Of a DNA stretch of 64,000 bases, positions 27,127 to 37,307 are shown in pieces; position 1 is the first letter of the stretch; each line of letters begins with the position of its first letter. The notes beneath the pieces are model-generated. The model saw only the letters and a program-made list of their open reading frames with translations. It ran no database searches and was not told the DNA's origin. The translations under genes and the position numbers were made by a program. The stretch covers positions 230,836 through 294,835 of the forward strand of contig CAJTFD010000004.1 of assembly GCA_910575625.1 (NCBI GenBank). The letters are read 5' to 3'. The DNA is from Clostridia bacterium (GTDB taxonomy: Bacteria; Bacillota; Clostridia; Lachnospirales; Lachnospiraceae).

Positions 27127-28037
27127 AAGCTCACCTTCCTTCCTGTCAGATTTAGGAAGATATCTTCTAAGCTCATCTGTGCTTCCTCCGCCCGCAGGAT
27201 CCCCACATTTGCGTAGACCAAGAGCCGGATGGCGCGGGATACATTGTCATCGCTGCTGTCTTTTAAGATCAGCTGGCCGTCCTGTTCTGCGGCCGGGATG
27301 CCTTTTTGCCGCAGCGCGTCCAGGGCTTGGGCGTTGTCGGTGGTGCGCAGGCGGAGCCTGGAACGGCTGTGTTCATGGAGAGCGGACAGACGGTCCTGGA
27401 AGATCAGCTGGCCTTTGTCGATGATCCCCACATGGGTGGCCATCTGGTCGATCTCACTGAGCAGGTGACTGGATACCAGGATGGTCATGCCGGTCTTTGC
27501 GGGCAGGGAACAGATCAGTTCCCGCATCTCCTGTATGCCTGCAGGATCCAGGCCGTTTGTGGGTTCATCCAGCAGGAGCAGATGTGGATGTCCCAGTAAA
27601 GCTGCGGCCAACCCCAGCCGCTGTTTCATGCCCAGAGAATAATGACAGGCTTTCTTGTGCTGCTGTCCCTCCATGCGGACCAGTCCCAGGACTTGATCGA
27701 TCTCCTGTTTTGGCGCATCTTTTAAAGTACACACGATCTCCAGGTTCTCACGCCCGGTCAGATGGCCGTAGTAGGAGGGAGATTCGATGAGGGATCCGAT
27801 GTTCTTCAAGATCTCCAGACGGTTTTTCTTGTTCAGGGTCTTTCCGAAGATCTGGATGTGTCCCTGCTGCGGGTGGGTCAGCCCTAAGAGCATCTTCATG
27901 GTCGTGGACTTGCCGGCCCCGTTGGGACCCAGGAAGCCGTAGATGCTGCCCGCGGGGACTTTCATGTCCAGGCCGTCTACGACGGTCTTTTTGTTGTAGC
28001 GTTTTGTAAGGTCTTTCGTTTCTATCATTGTTGGCAT
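27123..28037 (-). CDS. ABC transporter ATP-binding protein, lantibiotic-immunity type
   Basis: A 304-residue ATPase of the BcrA/MutF-type group. Walker A is GPNGAGKST at residues 37-45, the signature is YSLGMKQRLGLAAALL, and Walker B with the catalytic glutamate reads LLLLDEPTNGLDP. The last 85 residues form the extra C-terminal domain seen in antibiotic-resistance members. It is the first gene of the operon and ends overlapping the first permease by 4 bp. No BceRS-type two-component genes adjoin. A small palindrome (GTATC, TCAAG, GATAC) at 28060-28074 lies just upstream and could be an operator. Confidence 0.88.
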   Translation of the reverse strand: MPTMIETKDLTKRYNKKTVVDGLDMKVPAGSIYGFLGPNGAGKSTTMKMLLGLTHPQQGHIQIFGKTLNKKNRLEILKNIGSLIESPSYYGHLTGRENLEIVCTLKDAPKQEIDQVLGLVRMEGQQHKKACHYSLGMKQRLGLAAALLGHPHLLLLDEPTNGLDPAGIQEMRELICSLPAKTGMTILVSSHLLSEIDQMATHVGIIDKGQLIFQDRLSALHEHSRSRLRLRTTDNAQALDALRQKGIPAAEQDGQLILKDSSDDNVSRAIRLLVYANVGILRAEEAQMSLEDIFLNLTGRKVSL

Positions 28038-28128
28038 AGATAGTCCTCCTCTCGATCTTGTATCTCAAGGATACAGGAGGATCCTTACGGCAGACTGACG
28101 GTTACCTTATTTTTAGCTTAAGATTTTG

Positions 28129-28157
28129 TTGAAAAAAATGTAAGGAAGATATATACT
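28129..28157 (+). promoter_or_regulatory. Promoter of tgt
   Basis: TTGAAA at 28129-28134 and TATACT at 28152-28157 with a 17-bp spacer, about 50 bp upstream of the tgt ATG. Confidence 0.75.
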
Positions 28158-28205
28158 ATCATTTAATGAGCATTTTGGACGTACAACAACAAAGAAAGGG
28201 GGCGC

Positions 28206-29357
28206 ATGATGTATAAAATAAAGAAGATCCAGGGGCGGGCCAAACGGGCTACATTGGAGACTGTGCACGGGATCATTGAGACACCGGTGTTCATGAACGT
28301 GGGGACTGCCGCCGCGATCAAGGGCGCCGTATCCACCCAGGATCTAAAAGAGATCGGGACACAGGTACAGTTGTCGAACACCTACCACCTCCACGTAAGG
28401 CCGGGGAACGAGCTGATCCGGCAGATGGGGGGACTGCATAGATTTATGGTGTGGGACCGGCCGATCCTGACGGATTCCGGCGGGTTCCAGGTGTTCTCCC
28501 TGGCCAGCCTGCGCCGGATCAAGGAGGAGGGCGTGTATTTCCAATCCCACATCGACGGGCGGCGGATATTCATGGGGCCGGAGGAGAGCATGCAGATCCA
28601 GTCCGACCTGGGCTCCACGATCGCCATGGCTTTTGACGAGTGTCCGTCCGGGATCGCCCAGCGGGATTACATCCAAGCTTCCGTGGAGCGGACCGCACGC
28701 TGGCTTGTCCGGTGCAAAGATGAGATGGCCCGTCTGAACCAGAAATTTGACACGATCAACCGAAAACAGCTCCTGTTCGGGATCAACCAGGGGGGCATCT
28801 ACGAGGACATCCGCATCGCACATGCCCAGGAGATCTCACGGATGGATCTGGACGGCTACGCGGTGGGCGGCCTCTCCGTGGGGGAATCCCAGGAGGATAT
28901 GTACCGGATCTTGGACGCGGTCGTCCCCCATCTGCCCCAGGACAAGCCCACATATCTGATGGGTGTGGGCACACCGGCCAATATCCTGGAGGCGGTGGAG
29001 CGGGGTGTCGATCTCTTCGACTGTGTGTATCCCAGCAGGAACGGGCGGCACGGGCACGTGTACACCAGCCAGGGCAAACGGAATCTGTTCAATGCCCGAT
29101 ACAGCACGGATGCCCGTCCGATCGAGGAGGGCTGCGGCTGTCCGGCCTGCCGGCATTACAGCCGGGCATATATCCGCCATCTGCTGAAGGCGAAAGAGAT
29201 GCTGGGGATGCGTCTGTGTGTGCTGCATAATCTCTATTTTTACAACCATCTGATGGAGGAGATCCGGGAGGCGCTGGAAGAGGAGCGTTTTGAGGCATAC
29301 AAAAAGAACAAGCTGGAATCTCTGCAGCAGGTCCAAAAAGGATGGGAAATAAATTAA
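28206..29357 (+). CDS. tgt: tRNA-guanine transglycosylase
   Basis: Exchanges the wobble guanine of GUN-anticodon tRNAs for preQ1 or queuine. The 383-residue protein shows the active-site DSGGFQVFSL, the nucleophile-bearing LFDCVYPSRNGRHG, and the zinc motif CGCPACRHYSRAYIRHL near the C-terminus. GAAAGGGGG precedes the ATG; a second ATG follows directly, so the start is ambiguous by one codon. yajC lies 94 bp downstream, the usual tgt-yajC order. No queuosine synthesis genes or preQ1 riboswitch were seen. Confidence 0.96.
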   Translation: MMYKIKKIQGRAKRATLETVHGIIETPVFMNVGTAAAIKGAVSTQDLKEIGTQVQLSNTYHLHVRPGNELIRQMGGLHRFMVWDRPILTDSGGFQVFSLASLRRIKEEGVYFQSHIDGRRIFMGPEESMQIQSDLGSTIAMAFDECPSGIAQRDYIQASVERTARWLVRCKDEMARLNQKFDTINRKQLLFGINQGGIYEDIRIAHAQEISRMDLDGYAVGGLSVGESQEDMYRILDAVVPHLPQDKPTYLMGVGTPANILEAVERGVDLFDCVYPSRNGRHGHVYTSQGKRNLFNARYSTDARPIEEGCGCPACRHYSRAYIRHLLKAKEMLGMRLCVLHNLYFYNHLMEEIREALEEERFEAYKKNKLESLQQVQKGWEIN

Positions 29358-29450
29358 AAAATACTTGAAGGTTTTCGGCCTTTTGTGTATGATGTTAAAT
29401 AGTATGTATAGCAGTATTGAGATCTATCGATCTAGGAGGGAGTTTTAAGT

Positions 29451-29741
29451 ATGAGCAATACCTTAATGTTGATCTGGATGGTGGTCCTGATCGCGATCAT
29501 GTATTTTCTGATGATCCGGCCGCAGAAGAAAGAGCAGAACCGGATACGCGCCATGCTGGCCGATATGGCCGTGGGCGACAGTGTGGTCACCACCAGCGGT
29601 TTTTACGGCGTGGTGATCGATATCACTGAGGAGGATGTGATCATAGAGTTCGGAAATAACAGGAACTGCCGGATCCCGATGCGCAAAGCGGCCATCGCGG
29701 AGGTGGAGAAGGCGCAGATCGCAGAGACTGAAAGTAAATGA
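29451..29741 (+). CDS. yajC: Preprotein translocase subunit YajC
   Basis: A 96-residue membrane protein of the Sec translocase accessory complex. A single N-terminal transmembrane helix (LMLIWMVVLIAIMYFLMI) is followed by the family motif RPQKKEQNR and a small cytosolic beta domain (VGDSVVTTSGFYGVVIDI). TAGGAGGG precedes the ATG. It follows tgt as in most bacteria. secD and secF are not adjacent. Confidence 0.93.
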   Translation: MSNTLMLIWMVVLIAIMYFLMIRPQKKEQNRIRAMLADMAVGDSVVTTSGFYGVVIDITEEDVIIEFGNNRNCRIPMRKAAIAEVEKAQIAETESK

Positions 29742-29849
29742 TCGAGATAAATGCAGATGTATACCATGCCCCTTCAGCCTGGCTCTTAGCCCGGTCGGAG
29801 GGGTTGTGGTGCTTAGGATCGTTAAGATCGGATAAAGGGGGATGAGGAT

Positions 29850-30932
29850 ATGGAACATAAGATCGTATTGATACCCGGCGACGGGATCGGCCCGGAGATC
29901 GTGGGCGAGGCAAAAAAGGTTCTGGATCGTGTGTGTGAAAAATCCGGCCATACATTTTTATATGAAGAAGTGCTCCTGGGAGGGGCCTCCATCGATGTGC
30001 ACGGCGTTCCGCTGACGGATGAGGCGGTCGCTGTGGCAAGATCTGCCGATGCAGTGCTGATGGGCTCCATCGGCGGGAATACGGCTACGTCTCCCTGGTA
30101 TAAGCTGGAACCGTCCAAAAGGCCGGAGGCGGGTCTTCTGCGGATACGCAAGGAGCTGAACCTGTTTGCAAATCTCCGTCCGGCGTATCTTTACAGTCAG
30201 TTGAAAGATGCCTGCCCGCTGCGCCCGGATATCATCGGGGACGGTTTTGATATGCTGATCATGCGCGAACTGACCGGGGGGCTTTATTTCGGGGAGCGCA
30301 GGACCTACGAACAGGACGGGCTGCGGACAGCCATGGACACTCTGGTCTATAATGAAGAGGAGATACGCCGGATCGCCGTCAAAGGCTTCGAGATCGCCAA
30401 AAAGCGCAGGAACAAGGTGACCAGCGTGGATAAGGCCAACGTCCTGGACTCCTCCCGCCTGTGGCGCAAGGTCGTGGAGGAAGTGGCGGTCCATTACCCG
30501 GATGTGGAACTGGAACATATGCTGGTGGATAATTGTGCCATGCAGCTGGTGCGCGACCCAGGCCAATTCGATGTGATCCTCACGGAAAATATGTTTGGCG
30601 ACATCCTATCCGACGAGGCCAGCATGGTCACCGGCTCCATCGGGATGCTGTCCTCGGCCAGTTTGAATGAGACGAAGTTCGGGCTCTACGAGCCCAGCCA
30701 TGGATCCGCGCCGGACATCGCCGGACAGGATAAAGCCAATCCCATCGCGACGATCCTGTCAGCGGCTATGATGCTGCGCTATTCCCTGGATCTGGATGGG
30801 GAAGCGGACGCAGTGGAACAGGCCGTGCAGAGAGTCCTGGAACAGGGATACCGGACCGTGGACATCATGTCCGAGGGCTGCACCTGTGTGGGGACCAGGG
30901 AGATGGGAGAACTGATTTCTAAAGCGATATGA
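29850..30932 (+). CDS. leuB: 3-Isopropylmalate dehydrogenase
   Basis: Oxidises and decarboxylates 3-isopropylmalate in leucine synthesis, using NAD. The 360-residue protein shows [14 protein letters not shown] at the start, [10 protein letters not shown], and the metal/NAD site [16 protein letters not shown] then [18 protein letters not shown]. It is the first gene of leuB-ilvD-ilvB-serA. The 108 bp before it contain GC-rich hairpin-forming sequence (CCCCT paired with AGGGG, 29769-29805) that could be a leader structure; no leader peptide rich in Leu or Val codons was found. leuA and leuCD are not in the window. Confidence 0.96.
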   Translation: MEHKIVLIPGDGIGPEIVGEAKKVLDRVCEKSGHTFLYEEVLLGGASIDVHGVPLTDEAVAVARSADAVLMGSIGGNTATSPWYKLEPSKRPEAGLLRIRKELNLFANLRPAYLYSQLKDACPLRPDIIGDGFDMLIMRELTGGLYFGERRTYEQDGLRTAMDTLVYNEEEIRRIAVKGFEIAKKRRNKVTSVDKANVLDSSRLWRKVVEEVAVHYPDVELEHMLVDNCAMQLVRDPGQFDVILTENMFGDILSDEASMVTGSIGMLSSASLNETKFGLYEPSHGSAPDIAGQDKANPIATILSAAMMLRYSLDLDGEADAVEQAVQRVLEQGYRTVDIMSEGCTCVGTREMGELISKAI

Positions 30933-30951
30933 TAGAGAGGGAGAGTGGACG

Positions 30952-32616
30952 ATGAAAAGTGATGCAGTAAAAAAAGGGATCCAGCAGGCCCCGCACCGTT
31001 CTCTGTTCAATGCCCTGGGCATGACAAAGGAAGAGCTGGAGCGGCCGCTGGTGGGTATCGTGAGTTCATACAACGAGATCGTGCCGGGGCATATGAACCT
31101 GGATAAGATTGTGAGCGCGGTCAAACAGGGTGTGGCCATGGCCGGTGGGACGCCCATCGTATTTCCGGCGATCGCCGTGTGCGATGGGATCGCCATGGGG
31201 CATATCGGCATGAAATATTCCCTGGTGACCCGCGATCTGATCGCGGATTCCACGGAGGCGATGGCGATCGCCCACCAGTTCGATGCACTGGTGATGGTGC
31301 CCAACTGTGATAAGAACGTGCCGGGGCTGTTGATGGCGGCGGCCCGTATCAATGTGCCCACTGTGTTTGTCAGCGGAGGCCCGATGATGGCCGGGCACGT
31401 ACAGGGCCACAAGACCAGCCTTTCCAGTATGTTTGAGGCGGTGGGGGCCCACAGCGCCGGGAAGATGAGCGACGGGGAAGTGCAGGAATACGAGGATCTG
31501 GCATGTCCCACCTGCGGTTCCTGCTCCGGCATGTACACGGCAAACAGCATGAACTGCCTGACGGAAGTCTTAGGGATGGGGCTTAAAGGCAACGGCACGA
31601 TCCCGGCCGTCTATTCTGCCCGCATCCGTCTGGCGAAAGAAGCCGGGATGAAGGTCATGGAGATGTATGAGAAAGACATCCGTCCCCTCGACATCATGAC
31701 GGAGGATGCCATCTTGAATGCCCTGACCGTGGATATGGCCCTGGGCTGCTCCACCAACAGCATGCTCCATCTCCCAGCCATCGCCCATGAGATCGGCATG
31801 GACTTCGACATCACCTTCGCCAATGAGATCAGCGAGCGGACACCGAACCTGTGCCACTTAGCCCCGGCAGGTCCCACATACATGGAAGACTTAAACGAGG
31901 CCGGAGGGGTCTATGCGGTGATGAACGAACTGGATAAAAAAGGTCTGCTCCACACAGACTGCATGACCGTCACAGGCAGGACCGTGGGGGAGAACATCAG
32001 GGGATGTGAGAACAAAGATCCACAGGTCATCCGCCCTATCGACAACCCATACAGCGAGACGGGCGGCCTGGCCGTGCTCACCGGGAATCTGGCCCCGGAC
32101 GGCAGTGTGGTCAAACGTTCTGCCGTTGTAGCCGAGATGATGGTCCATGAAGGACCGGCCAGGATCTTTGAGTCCGACGAGGAGGCTTGTCAGGCCATCT
32201 TAGGCGGCAAGATCAAGTCCGGCGACGTTGTGGTCATCCGCTATGAAGGTCCGAAAGGAGGCCCGGGCATGCGGGAGATGTTAAATCCCACCTCGGCGAT
32301 CGCGGGGATGGGGCTTGGCGAGAGTGTGGCTTTGATCACCGACGGGCGTTTCAGCGGCGCATCCCGGGGCGCGTCCATCGGGCATGTGTCTCCCGAGGCG
32401 GCAGTCGGCGGCCCGATCGCTCTCTTGGAAGAGGGGGATATCATACAGATCGACATCCCTGCACTTAAACTGGATGTTAAACTCTCAGAAGAAGAGCTGG
32501 CAGCCCGGAAGGCGAAATGGCAGCCCAGGCAGCCCAAGGTGACGACGGGATACCTGGCCCGCTATGCATCTATGGTCACGTCCGGCAACCGGGGGGCCAT
32601 CTTAGAAATACAGTGA
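30952..32616 (+). CDS. ilvD: Dihydroxy-acid dehydratase
   Basis: Dehydrates 2,3-dihydroxy acids to the 2-keto acid precursors of valine, isoleucine and leucine. The 554-residue protein carries the iron-sulfur cysteines in [11 protein letters not shown] and [18 protein letters not shown], and the C-terminal catalytic [20 protein letters not shown]. The length is typical of the [4Fe-4S]/[2Fe-2S] family. It lies 19 bp after leuB and 27 bp before ilvB, each with its own ribosome site. Confidence 0.97.
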   Translation: MKSDAVKKGIQQAPHRSLFNALGMTKEELERPLVGIVSSYNEIVPGHMNLDKIVSAVKQGVAMAGGTPIVFPAIAVCDGIAMGHIGMKYSLVTRDLIADSTEAMAIAHQFDALVMVPNCDKNVPGLLMAAARINVPTVFVSGGPMMAGHVQGHKTSLSSMFEAVGAHSAGKMSDGEVQEYEDLACPTCGSCSGMYTANSMNCLTEVLGMGLKGNGTIPAVYSARIRLAKEAGMKVMEMYEKDIRPLDIMTEDAILNALTVDMALGCSTNSMLHLPAIAHEIGMDFDITFANEISERTPNLCHLAPAGPTYMEDLNEAGGVYAVMNELDKKGLLHTDCMTVTGRTVGENIRGCENKDPQVIRPIDNPYSETGGLAVLTGNLAPDGSVVKRSAVVAEMMVHEGPARIFESDEEACQAILGGKIKSGDVVVIRYEGPKGGPGMREMLNPTSAIAGMGLGESVALITDGRFSGASRGASIGHVSPEAAVGGPIALLEEGDIIQIDIPALKLDVKLSEEELAARKAKWQPRQPKVTTGYLARYASMVTSGNRGAILEIQ

Positions 32617-32643
32617 CTATATTGATACAGGAGGAGAAAACAC

Positions 32644-34311
32644 ATGCAGCTTACAGGTTCTGAGATAGTGATCGAATGCCTCAAAGAGCAAGGGGTAGAT
32701 ACGGTTTTTGGGTATCCGGGCGGCGCGATCTTGAATATATACGATGCCCTGTACCAGTATAAAGATGAGATACATCATGTCCTGACCTCCCACGAACAGG
32801 GCGCGTCCCACGCGGCGGACGGCTATGCCCGTGCCACCGGCAAAGTAGGGGTCTGCCTGGCCACATCCGGCCCGGGGGCCACGAACCTGGTCACCGGGAT
32901 CGCCACCGCGTACATGGATTCCGTACCCCTGGTCGCTATAACCGCCAACGTGGGCAGGCCGCTCCTGGGAAAAGATTCCTTCCAGGAGGTGGATATTGCG
33001 GGGATCGTGATGCCGGTCACCAAACACAGTTACATCGTAAAAGATGTGAACGTGCTGGCTGACACCTTGCGCAAAGCCTTCCACATCGCAAAGAGCGGCC
33101 GTCCGGGTCCGGTGCTGGTGGACATCACAAAGGATGTTACCGGTGCGAAAGCGGAATATACGGCGAAAAGCCCAGAGCCCGTTGCCAGGTTTGCAGACTA
33201 TACAGAAAATGACTTAGACCGTGCCGTGCAGATGATCCAGGGATCCGTCCGTCCCTTCATCTTTGCCGGGGGCGGTGTGACCATATCCGGGGCGCAGGAA
33301 GAGTTGATCCAGCTGGCCCATACCATCCAGGCTCCGGTCTGCGACAGCCTGATGGGAAAAGGTGCATTCCCCGGGACAGAAGAATTTTACACAGGGATGC
33401 TGGGGATGCACGGGACGAAAGCCTCAAACCTGGGGGTGACGGAGAGTGACCTGTTGATCGTGGTCGGCTCCAGGCTCAGCGACCGTGTGACCGGCAATGC
33501 AAAGAATTTTGCAAAAAATGCTAAGATCCTGCAGCTGGACATCGACCGGGCCGAGGTCAACAAGAACGTGGTCGTAGATGCCAGTGTGATCGGGGATGTG
33601 AAGGAGACGCTGAAGGCATTGAATGCACGTCTGCAGCCCCAGGAACACGGGGAGTGGCTCCAGAGGGTGAAGGCCCTGCAGGAGAAATATCCGCTCCACT
33701 ACGACGAGACCCAGATCACAGGTCCCTACGTGATCGAGAAACTCTACGAGCTCACCGGCGGGGAGGCGGTCATCACCACGGATGTGGGGCAGCACCAAAT
33801 GTGGGCAGCCCAGTTTTATAAATATCCGAAGCCGCGGCGGTTTTTGACTTCCGGCGGCCTTGGCACCATGGGCTACGGCCTGGGGGCCGCGATCGGGGCC
33901 AAACTGGGAATGCCGGAGAAGACGGTGGTCAACATCGCCGGTGACGGCTGTTTCCGCATGAACATGAACGAACTGGCAACGGCCGTACGCTGCAACATCC
34001 CCCTGGTGGAACTGGTGCTCAATAACCATGTGCTGGGGATGGTGCGCCAGTGGCAGACACTGTTTTATAAAGAACGCTACTCCCACACCGTGCTCAGGGA
34101 CAGCGTGGATTTTGTAAAAGTGGCGGAAGCCATGGGCGCGGACGGCATCCGGATCACAAAGAAGGAAGAGGTGGTCCCGGCACTGGAAAAAGCACTGAAA
34201 AACCCCAGGCCCATCGTGGTGGACTGCTGCATCGACAGCGACCTGAAAGTATTCCCCATGGTGCCTGCTGGAGCGAATATCGAAGATGCGTTTGAAGAGG
34301 AGGATTTGTAG
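32644..34311 (+). CDS. ilvB: Acetolactate synthase large subunit
   Basis: The thiamine-diphosphate enzyme that condenses pyruvate (or pyruvate with 2-ketobutyrate) at the start of branched-chain amino acid synthesis. The 555 residues show the N-terminal VFGYPGGAILNIYDAL and HEQGASHAADGYARATG, the glutamate region typical of TPP enzymes, and the C-terminal TPP site NIAGDGCFRMNMNELAT with ...NNHVLGMVRQWQ. A regulatory small subunit gene (ilvN) does not follow; instead serA starts 2 bp after the stop codon. IlvN must be encoded elsewhere or be absent. Confidence 0.95.
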   Translation: MQLTGSEIVIECLKEQGVDTVFGYPGGAILNIYDALYQYKDEIHHVLTSHEQGASHAADGYARATGKVGVCLATSGPGATNLVTGIATAYMDSVPLVAITANVGRPLLGKDSFQEVDIAGIVMPVTKHSYIVKDVNVLADTLRKAFHIAKSGRPGPVLVDITKDVTGAKAEYTAKSPEPVARFADYTENDLDRAVQMIQGSVRPFIFAGGGVTISGAQEELIQLAHTIQAPVCDSLMGKGAFPGTEEFYTGMLGMHGTKASNLGVTESDLLIVVGSRLSDRVTGNAKNFAKNAKILQLDIDRAEVNKNVVVDASVIGDVKETLKALNARLQPQEHGEWLQRVKALQEKYPLHYDETQITGPYVIEKLYELTGGEAVITTDVGQHQMWAAQFYKYPKPRRFLTSGGLGTMGYGLGAAIGAKLGMPEKTVVNIAGDGCFRMNMNELATAVRCNIPLVELVLNNHVLGMVRQWQTLFYKERYSHTVLRDSVDFVKVAEAMGADGIRITKKEEVVPALEKALKNPRPIVVDCCIDSDLKVFPMVPAGANIEDAFEEEDL

Positions 34312-34313
34312 AG

Positions 34314-35477
34314 ATGTTTCAGTATCATTGTTTAAACCCCATTTCTGAGCGGGGTCTGGAGCTGTTCAGTAAAGATTATCAGAAAGCGGACCAGCTGGAG
34401 GGTGCACAGGCTGTTCTGGTGCGCAGCGCCAATATGCTGGAGATGGAGATCCCCCAGTCCGTTGCGGCGATCGCACGGGCCGGGGCAGGTGTCAACAACA
34501 TCCCCCTGGATAAATGCTCGGAAAAAGGGATCGTGGTCTTCAACACGCCCGGCGCCAACGCAAATGGCGTAAAGGAGCTGGTGCTCGCCGGTATGCTGCT
34601 GGCCTCCCGTGATATCGTTGGGGGCATCGAGTGGGTGGAGCGCAATGAGGATCTGGAAGACATCGGCAAAGTGGCGGAGAAGAAGAAAAAAGAATTCGCC
34701 GGATGTGAGATCAGCGGTAAGAAGCTGGGTATCATCGGTCTGGGTGCGATCGGGGCCTTGGTGGCGAACGCTGCCACACATCTCGGTATGGAGGTCTACG
34801 GCTACGATCCGTATATCTCCATCGACGCGGCCTGGAATCTCTCCAGGAGCATCCATCACGCCCGCAGCCTGGATGAGATCTACACCCAGTGCGATTACAT
34901 CACGATCCACGTACCGCTTGTCGACGACACCAGGAAGATGATCAACAAAGAGTCCATCAGCCAGATGAAGGACGGCGTCGTGATCTTGAACCTGGCCCGC
35001 GATCTTTTGGTGGACGAGGAAGCTCTGGTGGAAGCCCTGGAGAACGGAAAAGTCAAGAAATACGTGACAGACTTTGCAAATCCGGTGGTGGCCGGTGTCA
35101 AAGGCACTCTGGTAACGCCCCATCTGGGAGCCTCCACGGAGGAATCCGAAGAAAACTGCGCCGTGATGGCCGTGAAAGAACTGCGGGATTTCATGGAGAA
35201 CGGAAACATCAAGAACTCTGTAAACTTCCCGGAATGCAACATGGGCATCTGCGTGGTCGCAGGGCGTGTAGCCATCACCCATGAGAACATCCCCAAGATG
35301 ATCAGCCAGGTGGCCAACACCCTGGGAAATGCAGGGATCAATATCGCCGACCTGACCAATAAGAGCCGCGGCGGGAACGCCTACACCCTGGTGGATGTGG
35401 AAGCGCCGGTGTCCCAGGAAGTCTTGGATGAGCTGGCAAAGATCCCGGGCGTGACGAGTGTGAGGGCCGTAAAATAA
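34314..35477 (+). CDS. serA: D-3-phosphoglycerate dehydrogenase
   Basis: First enzyme of serine synthesis. The 387-residue protein has the nucleotide-binding LGIIGLGAIGALVANAA, the catalytic Arg-Glu-His set in VILNLARDLLVDE, and the TPHLGASTEESE histidine motif. The last 70 residues form an ACT domain (ITHENIPKMISQVANTLGNAGINI), the likely serine-binding regulatory part. It is shorter than the intervening-domain type, as usual for this class. It lies 2 bp after ilvB, so serine and branched-chain synthesis are cotranscribed. A strong terminator lies some 190 bp downstream. Confidence 0.94.
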   Translation: MFQYHCLNPISERGLELFSKDYQKADQLEGAQAVLVRSANMLEMEIPQSVAAIARAGAGVNNIPLDKCSEKGIVVFNTPGANANGVKELVLAGMLLASRDIVGGIEWVERNEDLEDIGKVAEKKKKEFAGCEISGKKLGIIGLGAIGALVANAATHLGMEVYGYDPYISIDAAWNLSRSIHHARSLDEIYTQCDYITIHVPLVDDTRKMINKESISQMKDGVVILNLARDLLVDEEALVEALENGKVKKYVTDFANPVVAGVKGTLVTPHLGASTEESEENCAVMAVKELRDFMENGNIKNSVNFPECNMGICVVAGRVAITHENIPKMISQVANTLGNAGINIADLTNKSRGGNAYTLVDVEAPVSQEVLDELAKIPGVTSVRAVK

Positions 35478-35495
35478 AAGAGTAGGAGACATCCC

Positions 35496-35645
35496 ATGAG
35501 GCAGACAGTCAAGTATCTGAGAAAAAGGATAAAAAAGATCAGGCAGCTTTATAAGATCATAAGGTCTGTCTGCCGTCACCGCCGGACATATCTGGAGGGC
35601 GTAAGAGTTGTGGGGAAGTCTGTGAAAGATCATATAAAGCTATAA
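35496..35645 (+). CDS. Small highly basic protein, unrecognised
   Basis: A 49-codon frame with ATG at 35496 and a TAGGAG ribosome site at 35482-35487, 18 bp after serA. The product is rich in Lys and Arg (KYLRKRIKKIRQLYKIIR near the start) with little hydrophobic core and would be strongly cationic, perhaps an RNA- or membrane-associated helix. It precedes the serA terminator and so would share its transcript. No family is recognised. Coding is plausible but not proven. Confidence 0.5.
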   Translation: MRQTVKYLRKRIKKIRQLYKIIRSVCRHRRTYLEGVRVVGKSVKDHIKL

Positions 35646-35668
35646 AGCGCAAAGATATGTAAAATATA

Positions 35669-35708
35669 CCCCTTGCCGTTCATTTTGTGAACTGCAGGGG
35701 GTGTTTTT
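35669..35708. terminator. Terminator between serA operon and MATE gene
   Basis: CCCCTTGC...GTTCA pairs with TGAAC...GCAGGGG around TTTTG, followed by T-rich sequence on the plus strand. It lies between two convergent genes and could stop transcripts from both sides. Confidence 0.75.
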
Positions 35709-35738
35709 ATGTTACCGATCCCTTTTTTATCTGTCATC

Positions 35739-37094
35739 TCATCTATTTTTACCAAAACCGCGCATCCGGCAGGCATAGTAGACGATGAAAGCGATGCCGC
35801 TCAGAAGCCAGGTAACCGGATACCCCACCATGATCGTGGACACTTCATGCCGTAGGGGGACGGCTGTCATGACCCAGATGATGCGCAGTACGCATACGCC
35901 GCAGATGGTGATGACCGTGGGGATCATCACGTCCCCGATCCCCCGCAGCGCGCCGGAGAGGACTTCCACGGGTGTAAAGACAGCGTAAAAAGGAGTCAGG
36001 ATCAAGATCATCATGAAGCCAATCTCCAAAACCTGCCTGTCTGTGGTGAAGATACCCAGCAGCGGTGCGCGGAAGACCACCATGACCACGGAAAGGACGA
36101 GCGAGGATACAACCTGCATACCTGCGCACACCCAGACACTCTTCTTGATCCGCTGGTATTTCAGCGCTCCGTAATTCTGTCCCACGAACGTGGTGACCGC
36201 GATCCCAAACGCACTGCTGATCATCCAGTAGATCGCATCGAGTTTCCAAAAAGCAGCCCATGCGGCCACCGTATCCGTGCCGAACCGGTTGAGCGTGGCC
36301 TGGATGATGATGTTGGAGATGCTGTACATGGTACTCTGCAGTCCTGTGGGAACGCCTATGTAAAGCTGCGATCTTAAGATCCCCCTGGCAAAATGCAGAT
36401 CCTGCAGCCGGAGCCGGAGTCCGCTCTCTTTGTCCGCCCGTGTCAGAGCGCGTGTGACCAGGCAGGCGCTGACGGCCTGGGAGAGGACTGTGGCAATGGA
36501 GACGCCTGCGATGCCCAGTCCGCAGAGCAGGACAAAGAGGATATCCAATACGATATTTAAAATGCAGCATACGATCAGATAGTAAAGGGGCCGCCGGGAA
36601 TCGCCTGTCGCCCGCAGGATGCTGGAACCCGTGTTGAAGATGAATGTAAATAAGATGCCCCCATAATAGATGCGCAGGTACAGGATCGAACCCGGCATCA
36701 GCCCTTCGGGCGTGTTCATCCACCGTAAAAATACAGGGGTCAGGAGCATCCCCAGCACGGTGATCAGCAGGCCTGCAGCGATGGAAAAGGCATACGCGGT
36801 GTGGATGCTTTTCTCTATGTTCTTCCTGTCTTTCGCGCCCCAGAACTGGGAGACGACCACAGCGGCCCCAGAAGTCAGCCCGGTAAAAAAGCCTACCACG
36901 AGATTCACCAGCTGGCCAGCGGATCCGCCCACACTGGCCAGCGCCTCCTTGCCCACAAAGCGGCCGACGATGACCGTGTCCACCGTATTATAGAGCTGCT
37001 GGAAAAATGTCCCCAGGACAATGGGGAAAAAGAAGATCAAAAGCTGTTTCCAGATCACGCCTTCGATGATCTGATTCTTGTGTGCAGTTTCCAT
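35739..37094 (-). CDS. MATE family efflux transporter
   Basis: A 451-residue membrane protein with about twelve helices, of the multidrug and toxin extrusion family (NorM/DinF-like). Signatures are PIVLGTFFQQLYNTVDTVIVGRFVG in the first helices and GLTSGAAVVVSQFWGAKD, with the repeat of the same pattern in the second half (ATLNRFGTDTVAAWAAFWKLD). It would export drugs or cations by Na+ or H+ antiport. The ATG at 37094 follows GAGGAGG; 21 upstream codons are in frame but have no ribosome site. It is transcribed alone toward the serA terminator. Confidence 0.9.
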   Translation of the reverse strand: METAHKNQIIEGVIWKQLLIFFFPIVLGTFFQQLYNTVDTVIVGRFVGKEALASVGGSAGQLVNLVVGFFTGLTSGAAVVVSQFWGAKDRKNIEKSIHTAYAFSIAAGLLITVLGMLLTPVFLRWMNTPEGLMPGSILYLRIYYGGILFTFIFNTGSSILRATGDSRRPLYYLIVCCILNIVLDILFVLLCGLGIAGVSIATVLSQAVSACLVTRALTRADKESGLRLRLQDLHFARGILRSQLYIGVPTGLQSTMYSISNIIIQATLNRFGTDTVAAWAAFWKLDAIYWMISSAFGIAVTTFVGQNYGALKYQRIKKSVWVCAGMQVVSSLVLSVVMVVFRAPLLGIFTTDRQVLEIGFMMILILTPFYAVFTPVEVLSGALRGIGDVMIPTVITICGVCVLRIIWVMTAVPLRHEVSTIMVGYPVTWLLSGIAFIVYYACRMRGFGKNR

Positions 37095-37307
37095 CCTGCC
37101 TTGCCTCCTCAAAAAAATGGTAATTCCATATATAGCACATACAGGGAGAAAAAACAAGTAAAAAGATCAGGAACAGTTTTATAAAAAATTTATTTGCCAA
37201 AAGAGGACAAAAAAGTTATACTGTACACCAAGATCTTGGAACGTCTGTTCAGGCGGGACATTTCCATCGCTGTTGTTTTGGAAAAGAGAAAGGCATAGGG
37301 TAGTCAT

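Noticed and set aside
32644..34311. Catabolic acetolactate synthase (AlsS)
   Set aside because: Operon partners leuB, ilvD and serA point to amino acid synthesis, and the sequence has the anabolic large-subunit pattern.
34332..35633. 433-codon open frame opposite serA
   Set aside because: It mirrors serA codon bias, has no ribosome site or family pattern, and serA is unmistakable on the other strand.
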